DNA from: Echinarachnius parma
Taxonomy: Eukaryota; Echinodermata; Echinoidea; Clypeasteroida; Echinarachniidae
DNA length: 64,000 nucleotides
Assembly (NCBI GenBank): GCA_037951105.1
Contig: JBAMJV010004022.1
Coordinates: 39,598 to 103,597 of the forward strand
Direction of reading: 5' to 3'
Shown here: one piece after another, positions 1-12,800 of the stretch
How the letters are laid out: each line of letters starts with the position of its first letter
How positions within the stretch are numbered: the first letter of the stretch is position 1
The notes under the pieces: generated by a model
The model's database searches: none
Told to the model about the DNA's origin: nothing
What the model saw: the letters and a program-made list of their open reading frames with translations, nothing else
Translations under genes and position numbers: made by a program

Positions 1-249
1 TAAATTTGAATTGTAAAACAAAAAATCATTCAGATTTTGACCAGGTTCACCCAGGTTAAGCCTATATTGAATGAATGAGATCAGGTTAAATCAAATGATA
101 TTGAATCAAAGCATAGGCATTTCATTCAATAGTAAAGTACATATTTAATATGAATTTGCATAAAACTATTTGTCCTATTTAAATATGTATTTATAGATAT
201 ATATATATATATATACATCAGTTACCACACTCATATATATATATATATA

Positions 250-1133
250 CAGTGTGTCTCAGATAAAACGAAACCGGATTTCATGGCACAAATTTTCTGT
301 CATAATGAATAATTTCTTTGATGAGATACATGAATGAAAAGCTCTGTTTCTCTTCTTTCATTTGATGTACAACTTATGACACATAATTCACGCATGACTG
401 AATTAGAACAATGGAAATTGGTGTTACCAAAATTCCATTTGCATGCAGAAATTGCAGGGTTGGGTGGGTTTTTAGGGTAGTAAACGTACTTATTTTGAAA
501 AAGGACAAACACCGCATACAAATTCATATTTTTATCTTTTATATGACACCTCATGATTAAAAAATAAATGATTTATGCCAGAGAACGAGTACAATGAAAA
601 CATTCTTGATTTCAGCCTAAATTAGTAACTTTCCTGATCTAGCATGTTTCCCATGTTTTCCCTGATCCCCATGTTTGTGTAAATTCACTCATGCATCAAG
701 TCCATTATCATCTGCTAAGTCAGGAAAGCTGAGCGACTTCTTACTCAACTATCTACTCATTTTGGCAGAAATCAGGCATGTTTTCATTTTACTTGTTCTC
801 TGGCATACATCTTTTATTTTTTGTGCATGAGGTGTCATATAAAAGATAAAAATATGAATTTTTATGCAGTGTTTGTCCTTTTTCAAAATAAGTATGTTTA
901 CTACCATAAAAACTCACCCAAACTTGCAATTTCTGCGTGCAAATGGAATTTTGGTAACAAAAATTTCCATTGTTTTAATTCAGTCATGCGTGAATTATGT
1001 GCAATAAGTTGTACATCAAATGAAAGGAGAGAAACAGAGCTTTTCATACGTGTATATCTTATCAAAGAAATTATTCATTATGAAAGAAAATTTCTGCCAT
1101 GAAATCCGGTTTCGTTTTTTCTGGGACACTCTG
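250..1133. mobile_element. foldback MITE with long inverted repeats at TA
   Basis: About 330-base arms at 250-580 and 800-1133 are reverse complements of each other; ends read CAGTGTGTCTCAG and CTGGGACACTCTG, each bordered by TA. This resembles Tc1/mariner-derived non-autonomous elements. No transposase. The similar 84- and 93-residue open frames on the two arms are the same repeat seen twice, not genes. Confidence 0.75.
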
Positions 1134-1304
1134 TAAACATGTATATCTGTTTATTAAACTTAGCCTGTTTTTGCCTTCCTTATCACCTACCACGACCCTT
1201 ATTAAAATTCACCATCATCACTTTTTTTGTGAACGTACCCATTTCTGACTGCCTGCCCCCACTTCCACAGCCTACCTCAATGTGTACCCTTTCTACACCG
1301 ACAG

Positions 1305-1405
1305 GTTCACATCATCAGCTTGTTGGGGGAGAAGCGGTTCAAGTCGTTCACCACGGTGTTGGACACCTACATAGATAACCACTTTGTCAGCACCCTAGCA
1401 CACCA
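1305..1405 (+). CDS. DOCK3/4: DOCK exon 1 of window
   Basis: Acceptor ACCGACAG, donor GTGAGT, phase 0 to 2. Reads [12 protein letters not shown] then [17 protein letters not shown]. This corresponds to the DOCK middle region (DOCK1 has a VLEKYIEQHF-type segment here). Upstream exons lie outside the window. Confidence 0.9.
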
Positions 1406-3816
1406 GTGAGTAGTAGGAGTACTCTACACTACACTTGTCTTGCATGAAATGCATGCCTAAATCAGGGCTCGACACTAGCACTTGCCCGCTTGCCCGGGGC
1501 AAGTAAAAATTGGTTTGGGACAAGGAAAATTATGTACATGTATATCGTCTAATTTGCTTGGCCGATCGGGCAGCTAAATAATTGTTTAGTAAACATACAT
1601 GTATGTTAGTGTATAATCACAGCCATTAACAAGTTTATTTTGTTATATAAATATAAATTGTGATTTGACTTTTTTCCACTTTTTTAGATGGCAGGCATGT
1701 ATGTATTAGTCCAGCTACTATAAAAAAATCTGTACAAGGTGGCTAGTCCAATAAGCAAAAAGGATCCTAATATATCATCACATGTTCAGAAATTATCAAC
1801 CCGTTCAGGACTGACTGATTTTGCTATAACATGTGTTCTCCATTGACCCTAGTATTTTCAGGACCATGCAGTCCTGAATGGGTTAATGGCATAATTAAGA
1901 TTCACTCAATATTGAACTTCAGGCCGCGTAGCCAGGATTTTTCAAGGGGGGTGTCACGGTGTAATTTACAAAAGTGGCCCAATACCAATCATGCCAAGAA
2001 CACTGGTTTAGTTGTTTAAAGGGTGGGGGGGGGGGGGATACGCACCCAACGCACCCCCCCCCCCCCCCCCTTGACTACGGGGCTGAACTTCCATTGTCTT
2101 GTTTCTTTCCTGTTCTATAGGCACCTAGTACACTACCTGATGATCTACATCGAGAAGGCAAACAGCTACAAAGACTCCCACATCACAAACATGCTGGAGG
2201 GTCTACAGTACCTCTTCAAATTCATCTTCAGATCGCATAAACTCTACAAGATGTGAGTAGCTTCATTTTCATGTATCTCACTATCATGATGATTATGATA
2301 TAAGGATAATTTTTTTTATTGTGATACAAGTTAGAGTGTGATAGTGAACCAATGGTACAAGTTGTGTTATAAAAAACCTACAAACAGCTCTACAATGATG
2401 CCCACATCACAAACATGCTGGTGGGACTGCGGTATCTTCAAATTCATATTTAGATTGCATATTAACTATGTGGGATGTGGGTTTGTAAGTTGTTGGAGAA
2501 AGTTGGTTTATTTGTTTACACATATGTATTTGTTTCTTAGACTGTTTCATGTAATGGTGAAAGATCCTTTTCTTATGCTACTTCTTTCCTATGGAACAAT
2601 CTTCACCTCAATATTCACACTTCTCACAATGTTGATACTTTTAAGTCCAGGTTGAAAACTCATTTGTTTAAGTTAGCCTTTTGTCTTTGTTCATACACAT
2701 GTATGTTTATATACCCTAACATTTAGTTTGGTTAATTTGTATGTAAATATTTGTAAGCGCTTAAGAGGCTTTTTGCAATATGCGCTATACAAATGTCTAT
2801 TTTTATTATTAATGGTTTTGTTTTTCTATCTGTTTTGTTACGTTTATGTATATTCTGTATTTATTTGATTGTTATAGGGCAACCGGTGATGTGCATGATG
2901 GTGACATGCAGGACTCCATTCGCAATCTGTTCCAGTCCATCAACGGCCTCATGCAGAGAGACGATGAGAGACTGGAAAAACATCAGGTCAGTCCCATGCA
3001 CAGTCATTTTTGTTGGCCATGACGGGGATCGAAATAGCACTGCATGGTTCAAGGGACCACCCCATAATGTGATTTGGGCTAGTAAAATAATATTGATGTC
3101 AACTTTCACTTGCCTACATATAAGTTTCAATGCTCTCTTTGCTCTTGTTATAAGTGTAAAGCGTTGAGGGATGATTGTGTTTAAATTAAACGTTACAAAA
3201 AGAACAGAAATCTTCATCCTGATTCCTGTGATAATTGTTATTATGACAAATAATATCTCTTTGTACAGCTGGTAGTGTTGAAGAAATTCAGCACCATCTG
3301 CAACGAGCTGATGGCGATGTCGATGTACACCGCTCCAGAAGTGAGCCAGTTCACGGCTGACCTCCTGGAGTGCATCCCACAGAAGCTACGAAGCCTCAAC
3401 GTCCAGAGAACCAAGCTGGAGTGCATCAAGGAAGCCATCAGCGGATCCCTCTTCAAGTCACAGAGTAAGAAAATGGTGGTGGTGATGATGATGGTGGTGG
3501 TGGTGGTGGTGGTGGTGGTGGTGGTGGTGGTGGTGGTGGTGGTGGTGGTGGTGGTGGTGGTGGTGGTGGTGGTGGTGGTGGTGGTGGTGGTGGTGGTGGT
3601 GGTGGTGGTGGTGGTGGTGGTGGTGGTGGTGGTGGTGGTGGTGGTGGTGGTGGTGGTGGTGGTGGTGGTGGTGGTGGTGGTGGTGGTGGTGGTGGTGGTG
3701 GTGGTGGTGGTGGTGATGATGATGGTAGTGATGTGATGATGGGAATTATGATGAGGAGGAGGAGGAAGAGGTCAGTGGAGGTGTTGATGATTTAATTATG
3801 ACTGTAATCATAATAG

Positions 3817-3859
<43 letters not shown>

Positions 3860-6800
3860 AATTTATGTGTAGGTTCCTCAATTCCCTGACTGTCCTGCAT
3901 GTGATGTGATTTGATTTGGTGATAATTATGATGATTATAATTATTTTCATTTACTATCAATATCATAATGACCTCTGTCACCAAGTATAAAGTTTTAACG
4001 TATCATTTGCCATTAAACTCATTGCACTGTCCTTGTTTCTCTCCTTGCAGTGGCAAGACGAGTGTTGCTAGAGCCTTGCCTGACACAGCTCCAGAACCAT
4101 CTGAATGACCAGCATGAGTTCTGTATCACCATCACAGAGGATATCCTGGTAGCTCTAAACAACCTCTCACAGGTACATGTAGATCACTGTTAAAATGAAA
4201 CTTGAATTCATTTGAGTTAAATTTGTTCTCCACTTTCTTGAAAAAATAGCATACAATTATACAGTAATATGACTATCCACAATAACGCTTACATTGCAAT
4301 AAACAACGGTACAGAATTGAAGAGTGGAAGGATCATTTGGAAGTTACAAAGAACTTTTTAAGTGATATTCCTTGCGGCAATGGAACGATTGAAAAAAATG
4401 AGCAAATACAATTGGGCTTGACTGGAAATCGAACCCCAGACCTTCAGATTGCTAGACCGATGCTCTAACCATTGAGCCACAAGCATCTATTTATGATGGT
4501 GCTTCAAAGAAACCCTATCCCATGATCTTACATAAATCAACGCATCAATTTTTTTCCACAAAAACACAGGCCATAGTTTGATATCCATAGGGACTGCAAT
4601 CGTTCCAGAAATGGATTGTAAATGACCTTTCTAAACATACAACATAGATGAATTAAACATGTAATATACATGCAATTGATTACATTGCTGAACTGAAATC
4701 AAGATGATTTGATCTTGTTTAATATAACGTGCATTTTCCATAGACCCCAGCCCAATTTGTTGGGTATCCGTGATGAATGGATTTGTGGTCTTAGCCTGAA
4801 ATTAATGTTATTTGGTTAGATTTTGGCTGGGCCAAGAAGTTTGTACCAATAGGTTAATATGTTATGCACTACATTTTGTCATATGCAGATATTCAACTAA
4901 GGAAAAACTTATAATACTAAGCTCTCAAAATGTTTTTATTTTACAAGTATTCTGTTTCAAAATTGTTAAATGCAAGTCTGATACATGTATACATGTTTCT
5001 GTTGTTATAAAATCTACCATTTGTGTGTTACTTAGTGAGTCAAAAGAATATAAATTATCAGAAAACAAAAGGTACACATGACCAATTTAGAAAACTAACT
5101 TCAACCTATTCAAATTGAGATTTGAAGAAAGAAAAAAGTGCTTGTTTATTGAATATATAAAGCTGTTATTCTCAATTTCTCTAATTTTTGTCTTCGTTTG
5201 TATGGAAAAAAACAGACAGAAAATGCTGACGAAGAGATCAGTCTAACGATGAGATTTCTCTTCATGGACATCTTGAAGACTATTCCAAGTGCCAACAGTT
5301 TGAATGAGTTGAACGTAAGTATCTGACGAAAGCACAGGCTAATTTTTCACCTAGAAAAAGCCATATTAACTATATAATGTTATTATATTAACTTCCATAT
5401 ATATTTGATGTATTATTATTATTAATGCTCATACCGCACTGGTGCCGATTTCCATAGTATCGTTCATATTCACTAAGCAAGTAAACTTTTATTTTATTAT
5501 GATAACTAACTAACTCTTACAGGAAATTACAGTACTGTTGATATTAGAAGAGCTTAGTTCCAAAATGTGCTAAATCCACGTTCCATAAAAGTTGGGTCAA
5601 TGATGTAAGTACATTAATAAGCTACGTAGCTCTCTAGAAATCCACATTTTAGGACAAATTACACAATCATAATCAAAATATGGAACGTTCCATGTTCATA
5701 TTCCCATAGGCATAATTATTACAAAGTTGGACAAAGAAACATGTTTTTCTCCAAAGTTGAAAAAGTGGATGTAGCGCCTTTTGGAATTAAGCACTTCTTT
5801 TCTCAAACACACTTTGCAGTGATATGCTGTTATTAACATAAAGTAAATTTGTTAATATGATTGCATTTATACTAATGACCATTATTCATGCAAAAGAATT
5901 ATTTGTTTAGAATGGCCAACTATCCTTTGTTCTGTGCAATTATATCATAATTAACCATTTAACCCCCTTCGTCATGTTCTTGTTATTTTCCATTAGATAT
6001 TGATGCGTCCATTTAATACATGATATCTTATTTTAGTTAGTTCATCATAAGATTGTGTAAATGTTGATTTCCATTTCAAGGGGTCGCAAAGAGGGTCATT
6101 TAGAGTGAGCAGTTCGAAGGTACTAAATAAATGGTTTGATTGTTTTTTCAGCTGCATTATTTTGTTTTTTCTTTATAATTATTTCTGGAAATGCCCTGTG
6201 ACTTTGTAATGGAATGTTATGAGTTGCATACTGCTTGTAATGCCTCCACAACGAAGTGGCCAGAGGCATTCTGATTCTGAATGCTTTTTTATTTATTTTG
6301 TTTTATTTGTTCACTGATTAAGGGGGATATCCCCTAAAAACAGGGCTCGGTATTTATTGTACTGGCCCAACGTTACATTAAAGGGGACCACCAGGCAAAG
6401 GACAACACATTATTATATGTTTTGGTACCGTTTTGTGATATCAAATAGATACCCAACATTTTGCAAAGGGTTGTGTAATTCATAAACAAAGCAATTAATT
6501 TCCACCACTTACGGAACCACGGCTATCTCGTGGTTCCACACGGGCCAGGCATTTGCGAGTGCGCCAATGCAATTCACGCGTATGTCAATAGAATCCCGGA
6601 TGATTCATTCGCTGTGCACAGAGCGCCGCTGGATCTGCTCGCATAATAGTCTGCGCATTCAGACCGCATGACCGCATGGCTGAGAATGGTGATGCGTTTT
6701 CCATTTTTTTTCTTTCTGAAAACATATTTTTGTGAACTTATTGAAGGAATGGAATACTAAAGATGTTACCTTTCTATAAAAGGATTATTATTTTTGGGTG

Positions 6801-9800
6801 GTGGTACCCTTTAATGCTGAATTTTATTTGCTGGATTTGGAAACCAAGTAAAAGAGACATTTTTCCTATTATTTTGGAGCTACCAAATGTTGGTTTCAGC
6901 TGGCCAGTTTATGGCATGGTTTGCATCATGTGGTTGTTGCTGGAAATCAGGAAACAATCGTTATTATTAGCACTATTTTGTGTTTGGCATGTTTAATATG
7001 CTTGTAATAATGTAATGATTACTATAAACGTCATATGAATAGTGCAGGCCGAAGACCCGCACTGTAGCAGGACAAAGAGCGCACGATAACAAATGTACTT
7101 ACACGACTTTTACAATCGCATGTGTCACATTTTTGTGACAAAAAGCTGCATGAAGTTTGTGAACTTAATTTGACAATTGATGTTAATGTATGTTTTTAAT
7201 TGTACAGTGCATAAATAAGTACGTTCATGTATATTATATACAATTTTTTAATTTAAGCAAAAATATAAAATAATTGCAGCTGTTGTTGAACCGGCCACCT
7301 CCAGATTAACAACATCCTATTTTCAGTAGCTTGTCAGAATCTATCCACCGTGATGTTTAAAATATAGCCAAACCTTTGCATAATGACCACCCAAGAAAAA
7401 CAAGAATAATGGCCACTGTAGGCAGGTGACTTTTATAGACTAGTTTCCGCAACGTTGTTTTTCTCAGCAGGCGATGAGTTTTGCCGCCCACTATAGACAG
7501 GTTGGCTGCTATAAATGGGCCGCTCAGACAGGTCTGACTGTACTATGGTTGTCTTTTTTCGAAACATTTGAATTAAATCTTTCATAATTATGTTATAAGT
7601 TTGAAATCCATGTACATGTCAAAACCCAATTTAGCTGTAATGTTGGCATCACGTAGAGAAGGTTCCGACCTGCAAGATTTATACCAAAATTGACCGACCA
7701 CCCTTCTAACCCTCACCTGACAACATATCCTTTCACCCCTGCTAGACCCGCGCCATCACCTGCCTGATGGAAATGCTACGCCTGATGAAGGAACACCACT
7801 TTGCGGAGCTGGTCGACAGCTTTGACCACCCGACTTACAAGAGGGAGTTCCTCAGCTCCATCTTATCCCTCTTCAGCGAATGCGTGACCAAGGACGTCTA
7901 TTCCAGGGACTGGGTCACCATGCGCATGGTCACAAACATGTGAGTCACTATAGTTTACTAGGGTAGTCACTAGTTATAAGATCATTCACTAGTTACTAGT
8001 TACAAGGTTAGTCACTAGTTATAAGGTTAGTCCTTAGTTCCCTCTTCAGCGAATGTGTGACCAAGGACGTCTATTCCAGGGACTGGGTCACCATGCGCAT
8101 GGTCACAAACATGTGAGTCACTATAGTTTAGGGTAGTCACTAGTTATAAGATCATTCACTAGTTACTAGTTACAAGGTTAGTCACTAGTTATAAGGTTAG
8201 TCACAAGTTACAAGGTTAGTCGTTATGTAAGTACAAATACATGTACTAATTGAGTAATCAGTCAGCATTTATTTTTAGATGTTTGTTCAGATCTAAGCCC
8301 TGTTGCACAAGAGGGACTTTCTCAGCTTTATCATTCTGCTACTCTTTATCAAATGTGTGACCTATGTCTATTTGAGAGAATGGGTGACCATGGGCATGGT
8401 CACTAACAGGTTAGTTACTTGTTTACCAGGTAACTAGTCACAAGCTTAGTCATTATGTTAGTGCAAATACATGTACTAGTTGAATAGTTACATCAGTTAT
8501 TCATTTAGATGTTTAAGGGGTTTTAAGCCCTATCCCACAAGAGTAATTTTCTCAGCTCCATTATGTTACTGTTTTGTGAAATTTGTGACTAAGGACGTCC
8601 ATTCCAGGGACTACATTGTAGGTTACCATGCGTATGGTCACTAATGGGTCAAACACTAGTTTAAATGGTAGTTTGATAGTTAATGACCGATTGATTTAAT
8701 TGGTTGATTATAGAAAGTCCATTGCAAATTATGTACTTAACACGTGTTGTTTTTCTTTTGTTTGACTTCAGGGTACTTCAAACTGCAATAAAGACATTGT
8801 GCTGTGATCTCAATAGTGAAGACGTGAGAAGTGTAAGTGGCATATTTTGATTTCATTGATATTTAGATAAATATTCACAGTACAATTTCCGTAAGTTTAT
8901 GATCAGTGTATGACCACTTGTATGAGAGTTACTCCCAATCTGGTATTACATTAAATTCTGCTCATACCACTCTCTTTCTCTTCAGGCCCGTAGCCAGGAT
9001 TTTTCATGGGGAGATGCATAATTTACAAAAACGGGACCAAGACCACTTGCCAAAAAATTTCGAGGCTGAGATCACTGGCTGAGAGTCGTGTAAGCCGGTT
9101 AAGATGGTCGAGACCAATAAAAAGTGGACTCAAGACCTGTAAAAAGTTGACTCGAGACCGGCAAAAAGTGAACCTTTCTGAATTGGGGGGGGGGGGGGGG
9201 CGTATGCACCCAACGTACCCCCCCCCCCCCCTCCCCCCTGGCTACGGGCCTGCTCTTGTTTATCCTCTGAGTTTGGATGCAGTTCATCAGATGAAACACT
9301 TAATTATCCAACCAACACTACAGTTAGAATCATTTCCTGCTGCAGAACAGGCTTCCTGATAAAGCATAGTTCTGCAGGTGCATGTAATCTATAAATTGTC
9401 TCGTTAAATCTCCAGGTTCGGCATCAGTACTTCCAACTGATGGTGTACTTCATCATTCAGCCGGTCCTCCAGCTGGAGTCCTTCACCGCAGCCAAGCAGG
9501 AAAGACTCAAGGAAAAGTTTGGTGACATGAGGATCGAGATGACGAGGGAACTTATTCAGAAGTGGCACAGTCTAGGTAATTAATCCATTTATGTCATGTA
9601 TTTTTTACTTAAAGGGTACCACCACCCAAAAATAATATTCTTATAAATGAAAGGTAACATATTTAGTATTCCACTCCCTCAACAAGTTCACAAAATGCAT
9701 GCGTTCATGGGTCTGCATATACGAGACTACTTTGTCCAGAGCGAACGAATCGCCCGGGATTCTATTGTCTCCAAACGTACGCGTGAATAGCATTGGCGCA

Positions 9801-12800
9801 CTCGCAAATGTTTTGCCCGTACGGAACCAGGAAATAGTAGTGGTTCCGTAAGTGGTGGAAATTAATTGCTTTGTTTATGAATTACACAACCCTTTGCAAA
9901 ATGTTGGGTATCTATTTGATATCACAAAACGGTACCGAAACATATAATTATGTGTTGTTCTTTGCCTGGTGGTCCCCTTTAATATCTACATTATATTAAT
10001 AATTTATGTTAATGGGGGTGTTTCACTAAACACTAAAATCAATTTTAGCATCAATTCAAGGGGAAAATTATCACAAAAAATTGATGCTAAAATTATTTGT
10101 ATCATGTATTTTTTACTTTCTATCTATATAGATTATATATGGGAACGGAGGGTGTTTCATTAAATACTTACATTGATTTTAGCATCGATACAAGGGGACG
10201 GGTATTCAAAATTGATGATAAAATCATTTGTATAATGTATTTTTACTTCCTATAGATGAAATTCAAGGTGAAGAGGGTGTTTTACTTAACCCGTTCCCTA
10301 CAAGTTTATGAAATCCCCATAGACTTTGTCCACAACCCACTCGATTCCCGTGGTCAAGGTGTTAACATTAAAATCAATGTTAGCGACTCAAGGGGACAAT
10401 TATCACTAAAAATAGATGCCAAAATCAATGTAAGTGTCAGTGATCGAAACACCATATTGGTTCCAGCTGGCATCTGGGTTGCCAAAGTCATATAAAAATA
10501 AAATCATGTATGCACGTTTTTTTTTCAGGGAAAAGCCTGAATTTACATGTAGGTCTCCTAAAAATTCAGGCTCATTCTAATCATTGTTCCAACAAATTGG
10601 GGATCAAGACTATGTTTTCAGGCTTGTTCATAGCCCACTGGCTTTGAGCACTGTAAGATACAATCAAACATGTGTGTTATGACCACCACAGGGATACTGA
10701 AAAGGTGATTGTTAAGGACAGCTGTTTTTAAATATGCATTTTTCTAAAATATAGTTTTTTGTTTCTTGTTAAACTGTTTTTTACAGGTCAACATAAGTAT
10801 CAGTTCACAAACCTGACCCGTCTGTTTCTTGAGGTGACCATGATCCCCCACAGCAAGATACGTCGGGCAAGCCTGCCTCTCATCTTTGACATCATGTGCT
10901 GTGAGATGCAGGGCGGCAAAGCCTCATTCATGGAAGTGAGTAAAAATGTCTCAGCCCCATATGTTAAAAGTTAATTTAAGTTAAGTGTAGTACAACCGGA
11001 ACAATGTCCACTATGACTCAAAACGGTGATGAAAATGAAAGTCATAATTACACAAAATATCTGAAGATAACCGACAAATGTCTGACACTGGTTGATACTC
11101 CATAGTGTTCGCCAATGAGAACTTCAGGTGGCACTGCTTAGGTCTCTATGAGAGCACACCATGCAACTCTGTCTTCTACAAAGTGTGTTACACCCTTCAT
11201 TCCTTCTCCAGACACTCTTTTTTTAAATATTGTCCATCCAAGATATCGGTGGATGATCCCTACCACTTTTACATTCAGTTGCTCCTCAAACTAGTCTTGA
11301 AATTATTCAAAAACACAGATCTATATAACCCAACAATATTCCACACCTCCCACAAAAATAAGGGTAAATACTATGAGTTTTTATTTTGTATTTGTTTCCT
11401 GACTAGCTTGAAGACGAGCTGATTGACAAGCTTGACGAGATGATCTGTACCCAGAATAAAGGAGATGAGAGCTACACGGGTCTCTTCAAGAACATGTGAG
11501 TCAACTTTAAAGATTGCCAAGCGTGGGGATGCTTCACCGCGGCTCGCCATTTTGAATTTATTTGGCTAGTTTATGTACGTAGTGCAAAATATTGAGCCAG
11601 TGTGCATTGTTCTCTGCAAGGCGATTGCAAGATGGCAACGTTCACGCTTCTGATTTACAAATCAGAACTACATGTACCTTTGATATGCCTCTGTCATCTC
11701 CAATTAATGACTGTACCCTTGATATTAGTAGTGCAGTCTACATACATGTAATTAAACAAGGGTTCAGGAGAGAGAATGTTTGTGATCTACATGTACATAT
11801 ATCCTTACATTCAAATCTCTTTGATTGGATTGATTGTTTTATTCATTCATTCATTCATTCATTCATGCATTCATCCATGCATGCATTCATTAATTCATTA
11901 ATTTATTCATTATTGTATTCATACGTTCGTTCGTTCGTTCGTTCGTTCGTTCGTTCGTTCGTTCGTTCGTTCGTTCGTTCATTCATTCATTCATTCATTC
12001 ATGCATTCATTCATTATATGTATTCATTTGTTCATGCATTCATTCATTCATTAATTCATTCATTCATTCATTCATTCATTCATTCATTCATTCATTCATT
12101 CATTCATTCATTCATTCATTCATACTATACTAATTCATTCATTAAGTAACTGCATGATTGATTGAATGATTAAATTATTTGCTTGATTATCTGATTGACT
12201 TTTGATCACTTCTCTAGTTGTCCTATTTGTTTATCCAGTCATTTTTTTCTTCATTTCATACAGTCTTTTGGAGAAAATGGCTACCCAGCCGTGGAGAGAG
12301 CAAGGAGAGCAGTTTGTGGAGAAAGTGACCCAGTTACTGGAGAGACTGATTGACTTCAGGAACGTCTGCAACCGGTCGGTAGAGAACCGATACCTCAAAC
12401 TTAGCTGTGTCTACCAACTCATGGTTAGTTGCTTTTGACCTTTTCCTTGCATTACATTTGTATTGTTTGTTTGTTTGTTTGTTTGTTTGTTTGTTTGTTG
12501 ATGTTTTCATTAATATTTAGATCCTCTTAATTGGAGAAACCATTTTTTGTTAATGCAGAATTGGTAACACTGGTGTACTGATGCCATGAGCTTAAACTCG
12601 GCAGCCTGTTAAACCAATGTTTAAAGTGGACTTCCACACGATTTCAAGATTCTAATGATTGAAAGACAGATATTCTAGGTCAAGAAACACAATTTTGTAT
12701 AAATAAAGTATGATTGTGAGTTCTTATAATTGGCTTTGAAATTCTAATGACACAAATTTGCGAGCGAGCTTGTTCTATCCCACAATGCACAAATTTGTGA

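Larger units (their letters stand above)
5315..7745. other. DOCK intron 6
   Basis: 2.4-kb intron. It contains a TTAA element (6378-6814) and a CAGTCAAACC-type element (7365-7542). The rest (5315-6377, 6815-7364) is AT-rich with no gene seen. Confidence 0.75.

Noticed and set aside
300-1102. Two similar open frames on opposite strands
   Set aside because: They are the two arms of one inverted-repeat element, not a gene pair.
3275-3736. 153-residue open frame ending in polyvaline
   Set aside because: Only its first part is exon 4; the rest is the intronic GTG microsatellite after a good donor, and the frame joins exon 5 from 3464.
4414-4487. Functional tRNA-Ala
   Set aside because: D, anticodon and T arms are recognisable, but the acceptor stem does not pair over seven bases and is out of register.
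11592-12149. 185-residue open frame rich in Phe, Ile, His and Ser
   Set aside because: Translation of ATTC/GTTC tetranucleotide repeats.
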